A DNA stretch of 64,000 nt from Bugulina stolonifera. Taxonomy: Eukaryota > Bryozoa > Gymnolaemata > Cheilostomatida > Bugulidae. The translations under genes were made by a program, and so were the position numbers. The DNA lies in NCBI GenBank assembly GCA_935421135.1, contig OW285187.1:9362001-9426000 (forward strand). The letters are read 5' to 3'. Shown in pieces: positions 40,021 to 51,854 of this stretch. The notes beneath the pieces were generated by a model. It searched no databases and was not told where the DNA came from. It saw only the letters and a list, made by a program, of their open reading frames with translations. Each line of letters opens with the position of its first letter. The first letter of the stretch is position 1.

Positions 40021-41830
40021 TCAATCACAACTAGTGCTATTGGACAAATGAATCTCTAAAAATACTACACCATTTACAAAGGCAAATCCTATAATAACAA
40101 ACAGAAGTTTTAGAATTCTATCTTGAGGTTTGTTGAACTCGTGTGGTAAAACTTCAAAAAATGTAACATATAGAAAGGTGCCACAGGCTAGACCCTGCAG
40201 TATCCCGCTGACAAAGTTAGAAGTTACAGTATCAGTATTAAGATTAGTGATCAGAATACCTAGAGCAATTCCTATTGGACTAGCAAGACAAAACACGGCA
40301 TTTGATGTAAAAATCGCTTTTACAGATAATTTACTCTGCACCAAGTTTAGACCAATACTAAATGCAATGATGCATTTGTGTAGAATCAGAGCACCAAAGA
40401 TAGAGAAGACATCTTCTGCGGACTCCTGTAAACCAACTGCCAGCCCTTCAAAGACTGAATGTAATGATAGGGCCGCAAGCATTATAAATGATCTTATTGA
40501 TGAATGCGAGTTGGGGTCTTGATGCATTGATTGTTCATGTTGGTCCATGTCAGACCTTTGTGGCCTATCTACGATGCCACTGATACTTCTGGCGCTGGTG
40601 ACGCTACCAGAACGCTGCCGTGGTAAATAGTCATCTAAATCGTCTCCTAGCAACCTCCGTGTTTCACCCTGATTGCCACTCTCACTGTTTATAGAGTCGT
40701 AAGTGACTCTTCCAGACTTAGAAGCAGAGCGCCCTCTAGTGTTATTATGCTCATTGCCAGGAGAATTTTCCAATTGTTCATGATCCGCTGAACCACCCTC
40801 TTTGATCGATAAAACTATCTGCTCTACTATGAGAACAAGAAAGAATCCGGCAACCATTACAGCTTCTCCAAATGGATAGCATCTAAACTTACTTTCTTCT
40901 GTTAAGTATACGTTGACGGCACTAAGTAGCTTACTCTGTACTTCTGGATATAAATCCAGTAAACACGTCCCAAGAAAGACTCCAGCAGCAAAGCAGCTTA
41001 GAAAACTAAAAATATAATATAAGGGTATTATTGCAACATGTCCTTCATCGTTGCTAGATACCATTCAATGTTGATGAAATGACTGGTGTCATGACTTGGC
41101 ATGATGATCAGATGAGAATCAGCTGCATGTGTACACTTGCACCTTTTACTTCTACCATATATATTTGGATAAAATGACTACAAAATATGCAACTGAACAT
41201 AAATTTGCATTTTAGTCTGGGTACTTATGATGGTTTTAGATTCTACAACTTTTTTGATTAATGACTATCAGTAATACTAAACTATTTCATTGGTTGATCA
41301 GGTCTAACTCAACAGTAAAGGGTAACACTTTCTACTTTGTCCAAGTAATAGTTCTCTTGGTTTTGTTTACAGTGTATATTTGTGTATTGAGTTTCAAAGG
41401 TTATTCTCTATTTGCCTGGAGTGGGCTTGCCAAATTCGACTGATGAAAATCAGGGAGATTTAGCATTTGGGTGGGGGGGGGGTGTCCATTTTGGGTAGGT
41501 GGGGTACCAGAATTTGAGTTGAAAATCAGGGAGTCTCCTGCGGAATCAGGGAGACTTGGTAAGCCTGGCCTGGAGTACATCCATCACCAGTTTGGTTACA
41601 ATATGAGGGAAGAATAAATACCCAAGTTGACAAGGCAATACAATCATGTACATGTATTATAAAAAGCATTACTTCTATATTTACCTGATACATTTTTCAA
41701 TTCTTTTACGCCGTGTTGTATGTCCAGCTGCCGTTGCCGCTTTCATCAATGGCACAGGAAGCAAAGAGAAGATGTATGTACCAATAAACAGGACAACTAA
41801 AATAATCAGTTTCACGATTCCAAGCTCCAT
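40021..41830 (-). CDS. SLC39A1/2/3-like: ZIP-family zinc/iron transporter, tandem copy 3
   Basis: Exons 41685-41830 and 40021-41005 (minus strand), 376 aa. Start MELGIVKLIILVVLFIG; the first exon differs slightly from the other copies (ALAAGN becomes ATAAGH). Acceptor TTTTTAG at 41006-41007 is intact even though it differs from the TTTCTAG of the other two copies. Metal-site helices are conserved (HSVFEGLAVGLQ, HKCIIAFSIGL). The C terminus is three residues longer (an added NSTS before CD). The loop has small changes, including ESAEDVF where the others have ETEExVF. The intron contains a 147-bp insertion absent from copy 2. This is likely the copy with the ancestral 3'-most genomic context. 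Confidence 0.93.
41421..41567. mobile_element. 147-bp insertion with target duplication in the ZIP copy-3 intron
   Basis: The insert is flanked by GCCTGGA on both sides (41414-41420 and 41568-41574). The equivalent site in block 2 (about 34365) is empty. The ends are weakly inverted (GGGCTTGCCAA and AGGCTTACCAA). It contains repeated AATCAGGGAG motifs and a G run. Probably a small hAT-type MITE, but the family is not recognised. Confidence 0.6.
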
Positions 41831-42539
41831 TCTCACTGTCTAGTCCCACGTCATATACCCTTTCTACAAGGAGAGAGAATAACTAAAAAAATGTAATGGT
41901 GTTGGAAACTGTCTATTACAGTGGAACAGGTGTCAGATATGCACGACTAAGATGAACATGATTTACGAGCAATCAGTCCTGTATGTACGGCTATACACCT
42001 GTCTGCATTGCCTTGGAGTCATTATCAAAATTAAAGTTAGTACATGATTACATTACATCATCCGTTAGATGTAAAACATTGCAAAATATTGTTTGGATAA
42101 TACGAATGTACATATTAAGCAAGCAACGAATAATATGGTCAGAGCTTACTTACTTATAAACCAAATCCCTTAAAGGCAAACAACATTAGTGTAGATAACC
42201 AGAAAGTAGATAGACAAACCATTTAAGTTTTGTTTATTTATGACTGAAACATAAATAGGTAACAAAGATTGGTGAACCAAAGATTAACTTCTGAGCAACA
42301 ATAAAACATTGTGCCTACACAGGTGGAGATCTAACCAATAAATGAGTGAATAATTCATTTTTAAAACTGAAACAGACATTTTATTCTCGATTTTTGGGCA
42401 GCTCCTACCCAATTGCCATGACATGTACATGTAGATCAAGTTGAACACATAGCCTAACCTAACAGTCTACATACATTGTGGATCTGTAAACACTAGCCTA
42501 CCAACATCATAACTGGTCCCAATAGTCTAGATTCTACAA

Positions 42540-42971
42540 CAGGGGTTCCCCAACCTTTTTTAGCCTAAGTACCCCTTAGCAATCATGTAGTAAAAAACGT
42601 ACCCCTTTTTAAAACTGTGTTTAATTTAGGATATCTATGGTTTAATTCGATCAATATTACATGTACCTATACATTATCAAAATGCAGTATGGTATGAATT
42701 TCTTATTTATCAATTATTTATTTATAACCACATAACATAACTTTCATCAATTGTAGTGTGTTATGACTTTCACACTGGTTTAGCTCAAACTCTTTTGCAT
42801 CAGCGAACCAATTGATATTCAGTTCAGTAATAGATAATGATAATTCATAAATGGTAGTCTGTAACTGAAAATCACTGTCCAAAATGTATTAAGTTGATGC
42901 GTTGTTTTGCACCCCCTAGATTTCTAAAATGTACCCCTAGGCGTACATGTACCCCAGGTTGAGAACCCCTG
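42540..42971. mobile_element. hAT-like MITE
   Basis: A 432-bp element starting CAGGGGTTCCCCAACC and ending GGTTGAGAACCCCTG, the classic CAGGGGTTC hAT terminus. Flanks are TTCTACAA (42532-42539) and TTCTAGAA (42972-42979), an 8-bp target duplication with one mismatch. ACCCCT motifs recur just inside both ends. No transposase frame. Confidence 0.88.
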
Positions 42972-44097
42972 TTCTAGAATATCAGCTTAAAACAAGGACA
43001 TGGCAGCCCTGTGAGGTATTAATCACAACCTAAAACTTGCGCTATACTTCACTAAAAGTGTAAAGATTGAAATAGCAAAACAAAGTTGATCTTTAGGTTT
43101 TTATTTCTCTTGTGCAGTGGGACAAGGCCAAGTCTGGTTTGGGCTTCTATACCGCTTCTCCCTCCAATATACAACCGAAATACTTCAGGCTGAGACTTAA
43201 AATTCTAACTTGCTAGCTTCTCTAATATGCTTGCTTGGCTAGTTTGCCAATGTAAAATAGTTGTATGCTAAGTGATAAAGCATACCTAAAATCAAGTTAT
43301 GACCATCATAAAATAATAACAATGGTAATCATTGGTGTAATTTAATTAAACACCGTTACACCCATAATTCTAATGATTCATTATGAATGATAGTCATCAT
43401 CATTCATTGTCGTTAATGATTTATTATCATAGATAATGAGCAATTATAATTGTGTTACGCGCCTCTCCAACATGAAAAATTTAAATAATAACTATAAAAT
43501 TTTTTTAATCAAATCAGCCTTAGCTGAGACGGGAGAACAAACATAGTGATAGTGATAGTCATAGTGACGATAGTGAGTGATAGGGTAGTGGTAACACAGC
43601 AATGATTCAACGAGTAAAATCAGTAAATCACCATAAAGTTATAATAAAAAAAACAATAATGTAACGCATTTTGGTTCTATGTTGTGGTTGAAAGCATAAC
43701 TTGATGAAGGTGAGAAATGAAAGAGTGCCCTCTTCTCTTACTCCTTGATGAATGTTAGAAACAGCAAAACATGTCTCAAGCTGGGTTACCCGGAAACAAG
43801 AGGGGCAAATTCAAAACAGTAGACACATGATTGTCACGTGCATCCTAACCTTAGGCGTTCAAAGACTTCACCCAAGTTCCAAACTTCCGGAAGGCGGGGC
43901 AAAATGTTGTGTCATTTTGGTCAAGACTGGTCACGTAAAACATTTCAATTCAATATTTCAGTGTTTATAGATTTACTCTATGTTTTGTTTTTCGTAGAAG
44001 AAGGGTTTGTAGCCCTTCCATTTTTGTTTATACCAACGACTTTACGCAGAGTGAACATATGTATGCAGTGAACTATTAAATTTTTCCGGTTCAGAAA

Positions 44098-44170
44098 TTG
44101 AGATTTTTTAAATTGAATTTTCCCACTGAGACCCTCGGAAGAGGTAAAAGCGTGGGAACCCTATGATTAG
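44098..44170 (+). repeat. Dispersed repeat, copy in plus orientation
   Basis: About 70 bp including CCCACTGAGACCCTCGGAAG and GTGGGAACCCTATGATTAG-like sequence. A clear reverse-complement copy lies at about 54256-54335. The family is not recognised. The two copies flank the C6orf89-like and TMEM41B genes in inverted orientation about 10 kb apart. Confidence 0.75.
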
Positions 44171-44587
44171 AAATAAATATATATATATATATACATATTT
44201 TTTAAATTGAAAATCAGAATCGAATGCTTAGCCTAGCCCTATTCTATGCTTTGCTGAACTTTATTTATCTTACTCCTTGCTTATATTTTTTATTTTAGTT
44301 AAGTTAATAATATACATGTAATTATAATAATAATAATATTAATATATAATAATTATTATAAATAAATACATGTACGTAGTGTATAATATAAATAGGTAGA
44401 CTGAAGCCAAACATGCTCTGATGAGTAGCTGAACGTTTGGCAAGTAGTGGTGTAGGGCTGTAGGCTTGGTGACCTATGGTAGTATCATTAATGTAGGCTT
44501 ATTTTACATGTATGCACAAAGAATAAACCTATCAGTTTAACTGTTTAAATCTTGCCACCTTGTTTTTATATTAGGAACAGGTACATT

Positions 44588-46565
44588 ATGGATGAATATC
44601 AAGCAGAGGTGGAATCGAAAGTCCTTAAAGTGTTGGACATGGGCAGATCATGGGGTATGACCGAGGAAGAAATACAAGAATGTCTACAAGAAGTAGTTCA
44701 GTCGGCATCACAGGAGGAGAAAGGGCAAGATAAGCAGAAGGGTTCACCTAGGGGTTCATGGATTTGGTCTGTTGGGAAGTATATCTTCCTTGTGCCTTTT
44801 GTTGTGTTCTTGCTCTACTCTACTGTAATGATTTGTGCTGCGGTATCTCCTGAACTGGAGAACAAACTCGGGAAAGCCACCGCACCTTTGGTTTATCCAA
44901 CTGTGAGGCAGATCCGTATACTGTTTAAACCACTTGCGGATGCACTTAATCTTGGAGGTAAGTTTTTAATATCATAGGTTAATCGTGTCTGTAAGTGTTT
45001 TGTTTTGTAAGCCAACATCAGTCAAACTTTTTCTGTTGATTATATATAGCAATAGCTTAGGTATTTCATTAACCTTTGGGAATAGAAGAATTTACGTTTG
45101 ATCATTGATTTACCTTTTCAAACTTTTGTCATTTTTCATAGTAAACCTGAAACCAATGTATCATGTCTTGCATTAACAATTGTCTTGACCTTGCCGTTGC
45201 AGGTTACTACAGTTCCGACTGTTTAGTCAGTAACCCATTTTTCTTGGATCAAGTTGAGGACTGTCAGCCTTGCCATTCCATAAGGAGATTCTCGGATCTG
45301 ACTGGTCAAAATGCCACTAGACTGAGGAAATACATACTAGATATTCAACCATTTATAATCAAGGTATAGGAATTTTGTGATCGTGTGCATGTATGTTCAT
45401 GGAAAATCTCCGTATAAAGAAGTTTTCTGAGAAAGAGTTAATATTATCGCGATTTGTTGTAAATATTCGTACTCTATGTAGACATGTTGTGTAATGTGCT
45501 CAAACGACAGGAGATTTTTCATATTTTGCATGCAAAATATTATGCTCTCCAATTTCCATTTTCATTATAGGGCTACAGCGAGGGAGGTATAGATTTCTCT
45601 GTACTAAAAAAGATGTATGTTGATAATGAAGCCAGATTTGTGTTAGGAGGTACAATAGGCCTTGAGACTAACTTACGTGATGTCTACAATATTTCTGACT
45701 TATTGCTTAAATATGATGAGAAGAAGCTGTTAGAGTACGGCAGACAAACAGGATACGCAATTTGGGAAACCAATAGTGTACCTAGTTCTCAAGCTATTAG
45801 GAAAGTCTTCCCTCGGCCCAGTTTTCTCAGCTCAGCTTCAGAAGTTTCTCTTTTGAAGAGAATATACATTGACAGTCCACTTGTGGGCACCCATGAATTG
45901 GTAAGAAGCATCTTGCTCTTGTTCCAATGTCACACTTTGTTATGCTCACCATAAACAGCTTGATGCATTCTGTGTAGCATGGCCTACAGACTTCATCATA
46001 CCCTTTCTTTTTTTTATTCATGGTTTCGTGGCAGATGTTTTACAAATTATCTTTCGAAGATATGTTGAAGATGTATGTTATTGTGCATGTAGGCACTGGG
46101 AGGATTTTCTGACCTTTGGTATCACCAAGTGAGTGGAACCAGACATCTAACTCTGGTTCCTCACCCAGAATGTAGTAAAGAATGTGTAGAGGTTGAAGTA
46201 ACCGTTGAAGCTGGAGACCTGGGTAATTATCATACTACTACTCCTTGTTGTCCTTTGTCACAGAGTACACTTTGGGAACATGATATTGTATATTCATATT
46301 TTTGTTCTCATAAGATAAGTTTTATATACGTGTAACAAGTGATTAGGCTGCTATCAATACATGAACATGTCTATACAGATGATGTAGCTGCACTGTATCA
46401 CACCTGAGCTTTCCCATCATGTGTTTCCCCTATTTGTTTGCAGTGTACTTCCAGGACCAGTTTTGGAAGATGCTTTCTGATCCAGTGATTGTTCAAGGAA
46501 CAGGGAAAGCAGCCACCCAAGATATTAGTATTGCTTTTTGTGGAAGTTTTACTGTTTCAAACTAG
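44588..46565 (+). CDS. C6orf89-like: C6orf89-like single-pass membrane protein
   Basis: Exons 44588-44957, 45203-45363, 45571-45900, 46093-46222 and 46444-46565; phases agree and give 370 aa (human C6orf89 is about 350). ATG 44588 (MDEYQAEVE) is preferred over 44552 because a strong splice acceptor lies between them. Layout: a short cytoplasmic N terminus whose GMTEEEIQECL resembles the GMSEKAIEKF region of C6orf89, one membrane helix (about residues 60-82, type II orientation inferred), then a lumenal domain with a DCxxC cluster (about residues 155-160), a FIIKTG-like FIIKGYSEGG stretch, a KVFPRPSF segment and a C-terminal domain with PxCxxxC and EAGDLVYFQDQFW ending in VSN. The human protein, also called bombesin-receptor-activated protein, is a poorly understood Golgi-associated protein linked to the epithelial stress response. 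The assignment is from remembered sequence order and should be treated as probable. Candidate poly(A) signal AATAAA at 46886-46891. It converges with TMEM41B. Confidence 0.75.
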
Positions 46566-47269
46566 TGAACAGAATCATCATTGTGACGACTGTGTCATAT
46601 TTGCCTACATAGTTTTGTATTTGCACCACACAGTACAAATGCTATGGTTGATATCATGTTCTTATACAACACCACGAGGTTTCTGTGCTGTGTCATAGAG
46701 ACCTAAATTTCTTCTATACTAAATTTTTAGCTAAGTTTTGCTCTGTCAAATTTTCATAGGATGTAGAAATTACAATATATACAGTTTGCCAGATGTGGAT
46801 AGAAACTTCTATGAAACTAGATTCCTTTGTGCTTGGTTGACTAAAACATTAAGCAAATTGTTTGGACCCATATTGTGTATTCTACAATAAATTACTATCA
46901 TTTCAAAAAAGTGAAGCCTTTAGTGGTTTAAATAAATAGAAACAGTTGAAAATAATTACCTAAGAAATCATAATATAATATATCTCTGAGAGATTGTCCT
47001 TTTCTCCAATACCATTAGATCAAAGTACAGACAATTCCCAAGAACCCTGAGCACTAAACCAGGTTGTGAAATTTCCAGCAGTAAACATTCTTCTAACGGT
47101 ATATAAACTGACAACATTGATAAAATTATGCCTGCCATACATACAGCAGTGTATTCAAGACCATGAACATTTTACATTGAATCATCTACTTCCTTCAACA
47201 GCATACATCACAAGAGAAGGAAGTTCACAATATGTTGTACTTTCTCGTGGCATAACTACATAGTACCTT

Positions 47270-50200
47270 TTATTCTAATCTTTTACGAAGTTTCTTTTTG
47301 AATAAAACTGGTAACAAAGACAAGATGGCCAAGACTGCTAGGAAAGCAACTTTTGACCAAGTGAAGCTACTTGTAGATTCTGTCATCTCGTATAGTGTCG
47401 TACCTGTCTGTATCGCAAAGAAAGATGGCGGGGCAACTCCTGTAAAATATAATATCCACTGTTAGCCTAGGTCCTGGGAGATGATTGCTAAAATCACAAA
47501 AATAAATGATCCCTAAACTGATGAGACAAAATTTGATGAAATATACCATGTTGTGAATATGATACACACCTATAAATGTGCCAAGTGTAAATGGAATAAG
47601 GTCCACATTGATAACTGGAGAGGCGATGTTGATGAACCAGTTGGGTAGAAATGGTGTAATTCTCAGAAATATGATGTAGTTGAGTAGATGCTCCCTGTGG
47701 TGGTCAACCTAGAGAGGATAGCGAACACAATATATATAACATGTACACTTTAACCAAATACATGTCCACTCCACAGTTTGCAGACTGTAGCCTGCGAGTT
47801 CAATGTGCTATATAACATGCACAATGTCATGTACATTATACCAGTCAGCATTCACCAACCAGATGCAAGCTTATACATACACAACTAAGTAATACTAAAC
47901 ATACAGGAAGTTAGTTATATAATATTATAAAACTAATTATATATATAACATGTACAAGGAAAACTATAACAAATCTGAATACAATGAGGCCTACATGAAG
48001 ACAGCCGACACAATGAAGCCAGCACGATCAAGGTGAAAATTTCCTTCTGATAAAAAGATTTCAACATTTTAGACAATGAGCTGGTATCATTGTGAGTGAA
48101 TGATGGGTCACGCTTCATCCAGTATATGAACATAAAGAATGGTAAAAGTATTTTATCACCAGCGTTGGAAGATCTATTCCTGATCACAGAAGCGATAACA
48201 TGCATGTCGACATGCACACACTATTAACAGCCTATACACATATAAACTTCTATAGCACCTACCTGCTTACACCAAGACTCCACTCTCTCAGGGAAATACC
48301 TGATAACTATTTTCCGACCAATAAGTGATGTTATGCCATAACAGCACGTCGCACCAATAGCAGAGCACTATGCAAGTAAAAACAGTACAGAATATTAAAT
48401 TGCACAGTATACAAGTGAAATCTGTCACAATATTGATGAGAATCAGCATTCGTATGTACCTACACTGCATAGTGCATATAGTAAGTCGAGGGATGATAAC
48501 ATCAGGCAGGTAGTGCATGCATCATTTACAATCATGCATCATTAGTTATTTGGCTAAATATGCATGTATGAACAGAAGAGAGCATACTTACTGCACAGAC
48601 CAGTGTGAGAGTTGTATATACTTACTGTACAGACTAGTGTGAGAGCTGTGTATACTTACTGTACAGACTAGTGTGAGAGTTGTATATACTTACTGTACAG
48701 ACTAGTGTGAGAGTTGTGTATACTTACTGTACAGACTAGTGTGAGAGTTGTGTATACTTACTGTACAGACTAGTGTGAGAGTTGTATATACTTACTGTAC
48801 AGACTAGTGTGAGAGTTGTATATACTTACTGTACAGACTAGTGTGAGAGTTGTGTATACTTACTGTACAGACTAGTGTGAGAGCTGTGTATACTTACTGT
48901 ACAGACTAGTGTGAGAGTTGTGTATACTTACTGTACAGACTAGTGTGAGAGCTGTGTATACAGGGAACAGATATCCACTGATTATGCTGAGAAATATTGA
49001 GCCCGGGATAGCAAATGTTTGCAAGCTGAATATGTGTATAGGGAAACTACTCAATTTAAATTGTCAGAATATAATAATAATAATCTCCAGGGGAATATAA
49101 GTGTATAGAATAGAGCTGGCACATGGAACAGCGATCCAGAGAGAATATGTATAAGTAGGCATGTACACTGGAGCAATTACCCGCATACTTTAGTCACAGG
49201 CATCGAAGTAGTTGGAAATACTATGGAAAGCACGGGTAAAGTGCGTTATTTGGAAATTATTTGGAGTTGTTTGCTTAATGAATTTGATGTTTTCTGAATA
49301 AGAGAAGACAACTCTAAAATAAACTATTAACCAAAATATTTTCAAAAAATCAATGTTTTTGTATGAAGAGTTACCAGTCTGTAACTATCAGCTATATATT
49401 GATCTAAATGATGCTGGTCATTGGTGTGGATGGATTACATGTTTTCTGATAAAATGTAGTACTAGATGCATTTTGTAAATGTTTATGTTCCTCTGATGAT
49501 GATACAAGGAATAAACATCGAACATGCGGCTAGAACAACATTTTACCAGCATTCAATTTTACTAGTGCATAGTATAGTTAGAAACATGTGCATCACGTAC
49601 ATATGAATTATAAATGTGCTTGTACTTGGTAGGGAAACAAAAGGATACAATATATAACACAAGCAGTATGCAGACATGACCTGCATATAGTATCCTTTCC
49701 TATATTTAGTTAGGACCATACCAAGCTGTTTGGCATCCTCTATGCTAGTTGGTAGCTTTATGTGTACTTTCTCCTCCCTAAAACACATCACAGTATGCAT
49801 AAGTAAATACAACAGGATAGTACAACAGTAAAATAACATAAATTGTAACATACCATGTAGTATGATAATATATACCTATGACAATAGTGCAGTATATACA
49901 AGTAGTATTACAATAGTGCAGCATAGTGCAGCGTAGTATACAAGTATATGTAGCATTGCAATAATACAGTAAAGTGTTATATGCTATACAATGCACAGAG
50001 GAGCCTATTTATCACTGATCCGCTGTCTGCAGGACTCATACCAGGGCCCTTACAGATAATTTGTCTCCTTGCTGACCAACAGCACCACCATGTTCATGTT
50101 ATAACATGTAACATGTGCATAATGCAAATATAGAGCAAACATTATATACATACATGTACATGTATATCCAATGAGGCCTAATCCAAATGGCAAAAACAGT

Positions 50201-51346
50201 AAAATACAACTTATTGAATATTGGTTTACTTATAAAGTCATATAAATGTACATGTACGTGTTTTAGGCATTCTACAAGTATACAATGCTGTTGTATGATA
50301 ATAGACCTGACAGAAATCCTAGTATACAGTCTGATAATAGTGTCAGTTGTCTTCCCTTAAGTACTAGTCTAGTGAGTAAGTAAATCTTACTATAACTTGT
50401 GTGTATAATCAACCATGTAGTTGAAAATTCCACAGTAAACTGCTGGCTAAGTAGTAACTACATGATTATATAATATTGATACAGTACATTAAAGATTAAG
50501 GCTCATGTATTTATTAGCACTGGTCAAATCAAGAAATATGTGCATATTGAATAGGTTGTTATACTTACTCTTGAAGTTTTGGCAATGTGGAATATATTAT
50601 ATATAGAGCTCCTAAAGCTAGAGAAAACAGTGCTAGTAGCAGAACAAATGACCATCTTTTGCTTATTGGTGCGTCGAGTGTCACAGACCCCTTCTGTTTG
50701 GACTTAATTCGGGTGAAATCTTCGTCTGTCGCTGCTGATTCTACAAAGTCAATACCGACCATTCTCAGTTAGACTCATGTTACTTTGACCAATCAACTGT
50801 ATCCTGTGTGAGTGAGAGGTGTGAACTACCAGCTGCTAAGCTTAACTAAACCAAAGTGAGAGTACAAGGGAGCTTCCTATAACACTATGACTCAATGACT
50901 AATCTGTTCTAACCCACTGATTAATCTAAATAAAGCAAATATTTCACTAAATAATGGTAGTCAGTAGTGCTAAATATACACAATAGATTCATAGTGCACA
51001 TAATTATAGTATATACATGTACATGATACACACTAATCCTGCTTTTAGGGTACAAAAACACAGAAACAATATTACACCCTTACACTTCACTCATTTTATT
51101 TTTCTGCCTTGTGATTGGTTAGAAAAGATACAATAACATAATTTGTTGCCCATAATTAACACATGCATATAATATAAGAAACTAACTAAGAACAATAATA
51201 TAGGTCTATATCAAATTCGGACACAGTTTATACAATCTCTAGGTAACTACAGTTAATATAAATTCCTTACCTTGAGAAGGTGCCATTGATTCCTCATGTA
51301 AAGGACGTCTTGATCTAATATCCTGACTTTGCTCATGGGAAGACAT
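47270..51346 (-). CDS. TMEM41B: TMEM41B orthologue, VTT-domain ER lipid scramblase
   Basis: Seven minus-strand exons: 51271-51346, 50569-50740, 49649-49777, 48932-49025, 48263-48367, 47570-47708 and 47270-47439; all phases join, giving 294 aa (human 291). TMEM41B is an ER multispanning protein that scrambles phospholipids and supports autophagosome and lipoprotein formation. Visible signatures: EEEKVHIKLP and AKQLGMVL before the first lumenal region, FLQTFAIPGSIFLSIISGY at the start of the VTT domain, LVCTCSAIGA, IIFLRITPFLPNWFINI, GVAPPSFFAIQTGTTLYEM, and a C-terminal dilysine-type tail KKKLRKRLE. A first exon encoding MSSHEQSQ joins in phase to an acceptor at 50741-50742; alternatively translation could begin at ATG 50762. 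Exon 4 must end at its first donor (48930-48931), because the following minisatellite repeats that donor many times and extending into it shifts the frame. Confidence 0.93.
48583..48961 (-). repeat. 34-bp minisatellite built from the end of a TMEM41B exon and its splice donor
   Basis: About eleven head-to-tail units of 34 bp. On the minus strand each unit reads CTCACACTAGTCTGTACA then GTAAGTATAC, that is, the last codons of TMEM41B exon 4 plus the consensus donor. The copy at the high-coordinate end is the real exon end. Variation is limited (TTGTATA, TTGTGTA, CTGTGTA), suggesting recent expansion. Confidence 0.93.
49255..49325. mobile_element. Short imperfect inverted repeat, possible MITE relic
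   Basis: GAGTTGT near 49263 and ACAACTC near 49309, in a context like the GAGAGGACAACTTCT-type ends of the 36272-36446 MITE. Similar short inverted pairs occur at 61185-61260 and 62925-62965. Family membership is tentative. Confidence 0.3.
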
Positions 51347-51822
51347 GTTGTAAGTTGGGACACGCCTCTAAATATATTAACATCCAACATTAACCTTACC
51401 ACTTACCGAATATTGCAGTATCTTGAAGTGTGCTTAATTATCAGGAACATTATTAAGTACAGAATGTAGGTCTAATAAGACTATGTACTATGGTGGCATA
51501 ATAGCAACCAAGTACATGTATATAAAATGCTGTGGAAACAATGGCTGAATTAGCTTGTATGTTAGAAAAACTGAGAGTTGGACTCCACAGATGCATAGGT
51601 GAATGAATGAGTATATGGAATACTGAAGTTGGCAAGAATAGAATAAGAGAGGTGAAGGTCAAATGGAGAAGGGTGACAAGAGAATCTGAAATATTAGGAT
51701 CAGATTAAATAGAGGGAGTAACTATGTGCAGCTCAGCTAAAATATTAGACTAACAGGCAGAGGAGTGGGATAACTCAAACTGTGGCTAAATTTATAACTG
51801 GGAGTGATTAGCATAGATACCA

Positions 51823-51854
<32 letters not shown>

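Larger units (their letters stand above)
34840..42030. repeat. Third copy of the flippase-tail + ZIP block
   Basis: Colinear with block 1 from TGGTACCTAT at 34840. It carries its own deletions and insertions: a MITE at 36272-36446 replaces the region equivalent to about 10862-18880, an LTR-like element lies at 37688-38218, and the exon equivalent to 23789-24034 is gone. The right edge near 42030 runs into single-copy DNA, so this is probably the end with the original downstream flank. Confidence 0.88.
41831..44587. other. Intergenic region between ZIP copy 3 and the C6orf89-like gene
   Basis: No coding sequence that I can support. It contains the hAT-like MITE at 42540-42971, a dispersed repeat at 44098-44170, and TAA/TAT simple sequence near 44180-44390. 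The two neighbouring genes are divergent, so both promoters should lie here. A strong pyrimidine tract and AG at 44574-44575 suggest that the C6orf89-like gene has an upstream non-coding 5' exon in this region. Confidence 0.55.

Noticed and set aside
43752..44071. Overlapping 72- and 77-codon frames upstream of the C6orf89-like gene
   Set aside because: No homology recognised; the region is better explained as promoter or 5' UTR.
48583..48961. CRISPR-like array of 34-bp repeats
   Set aside because: Contiguous tandem repeats without spacers in a eukaryotic intron.
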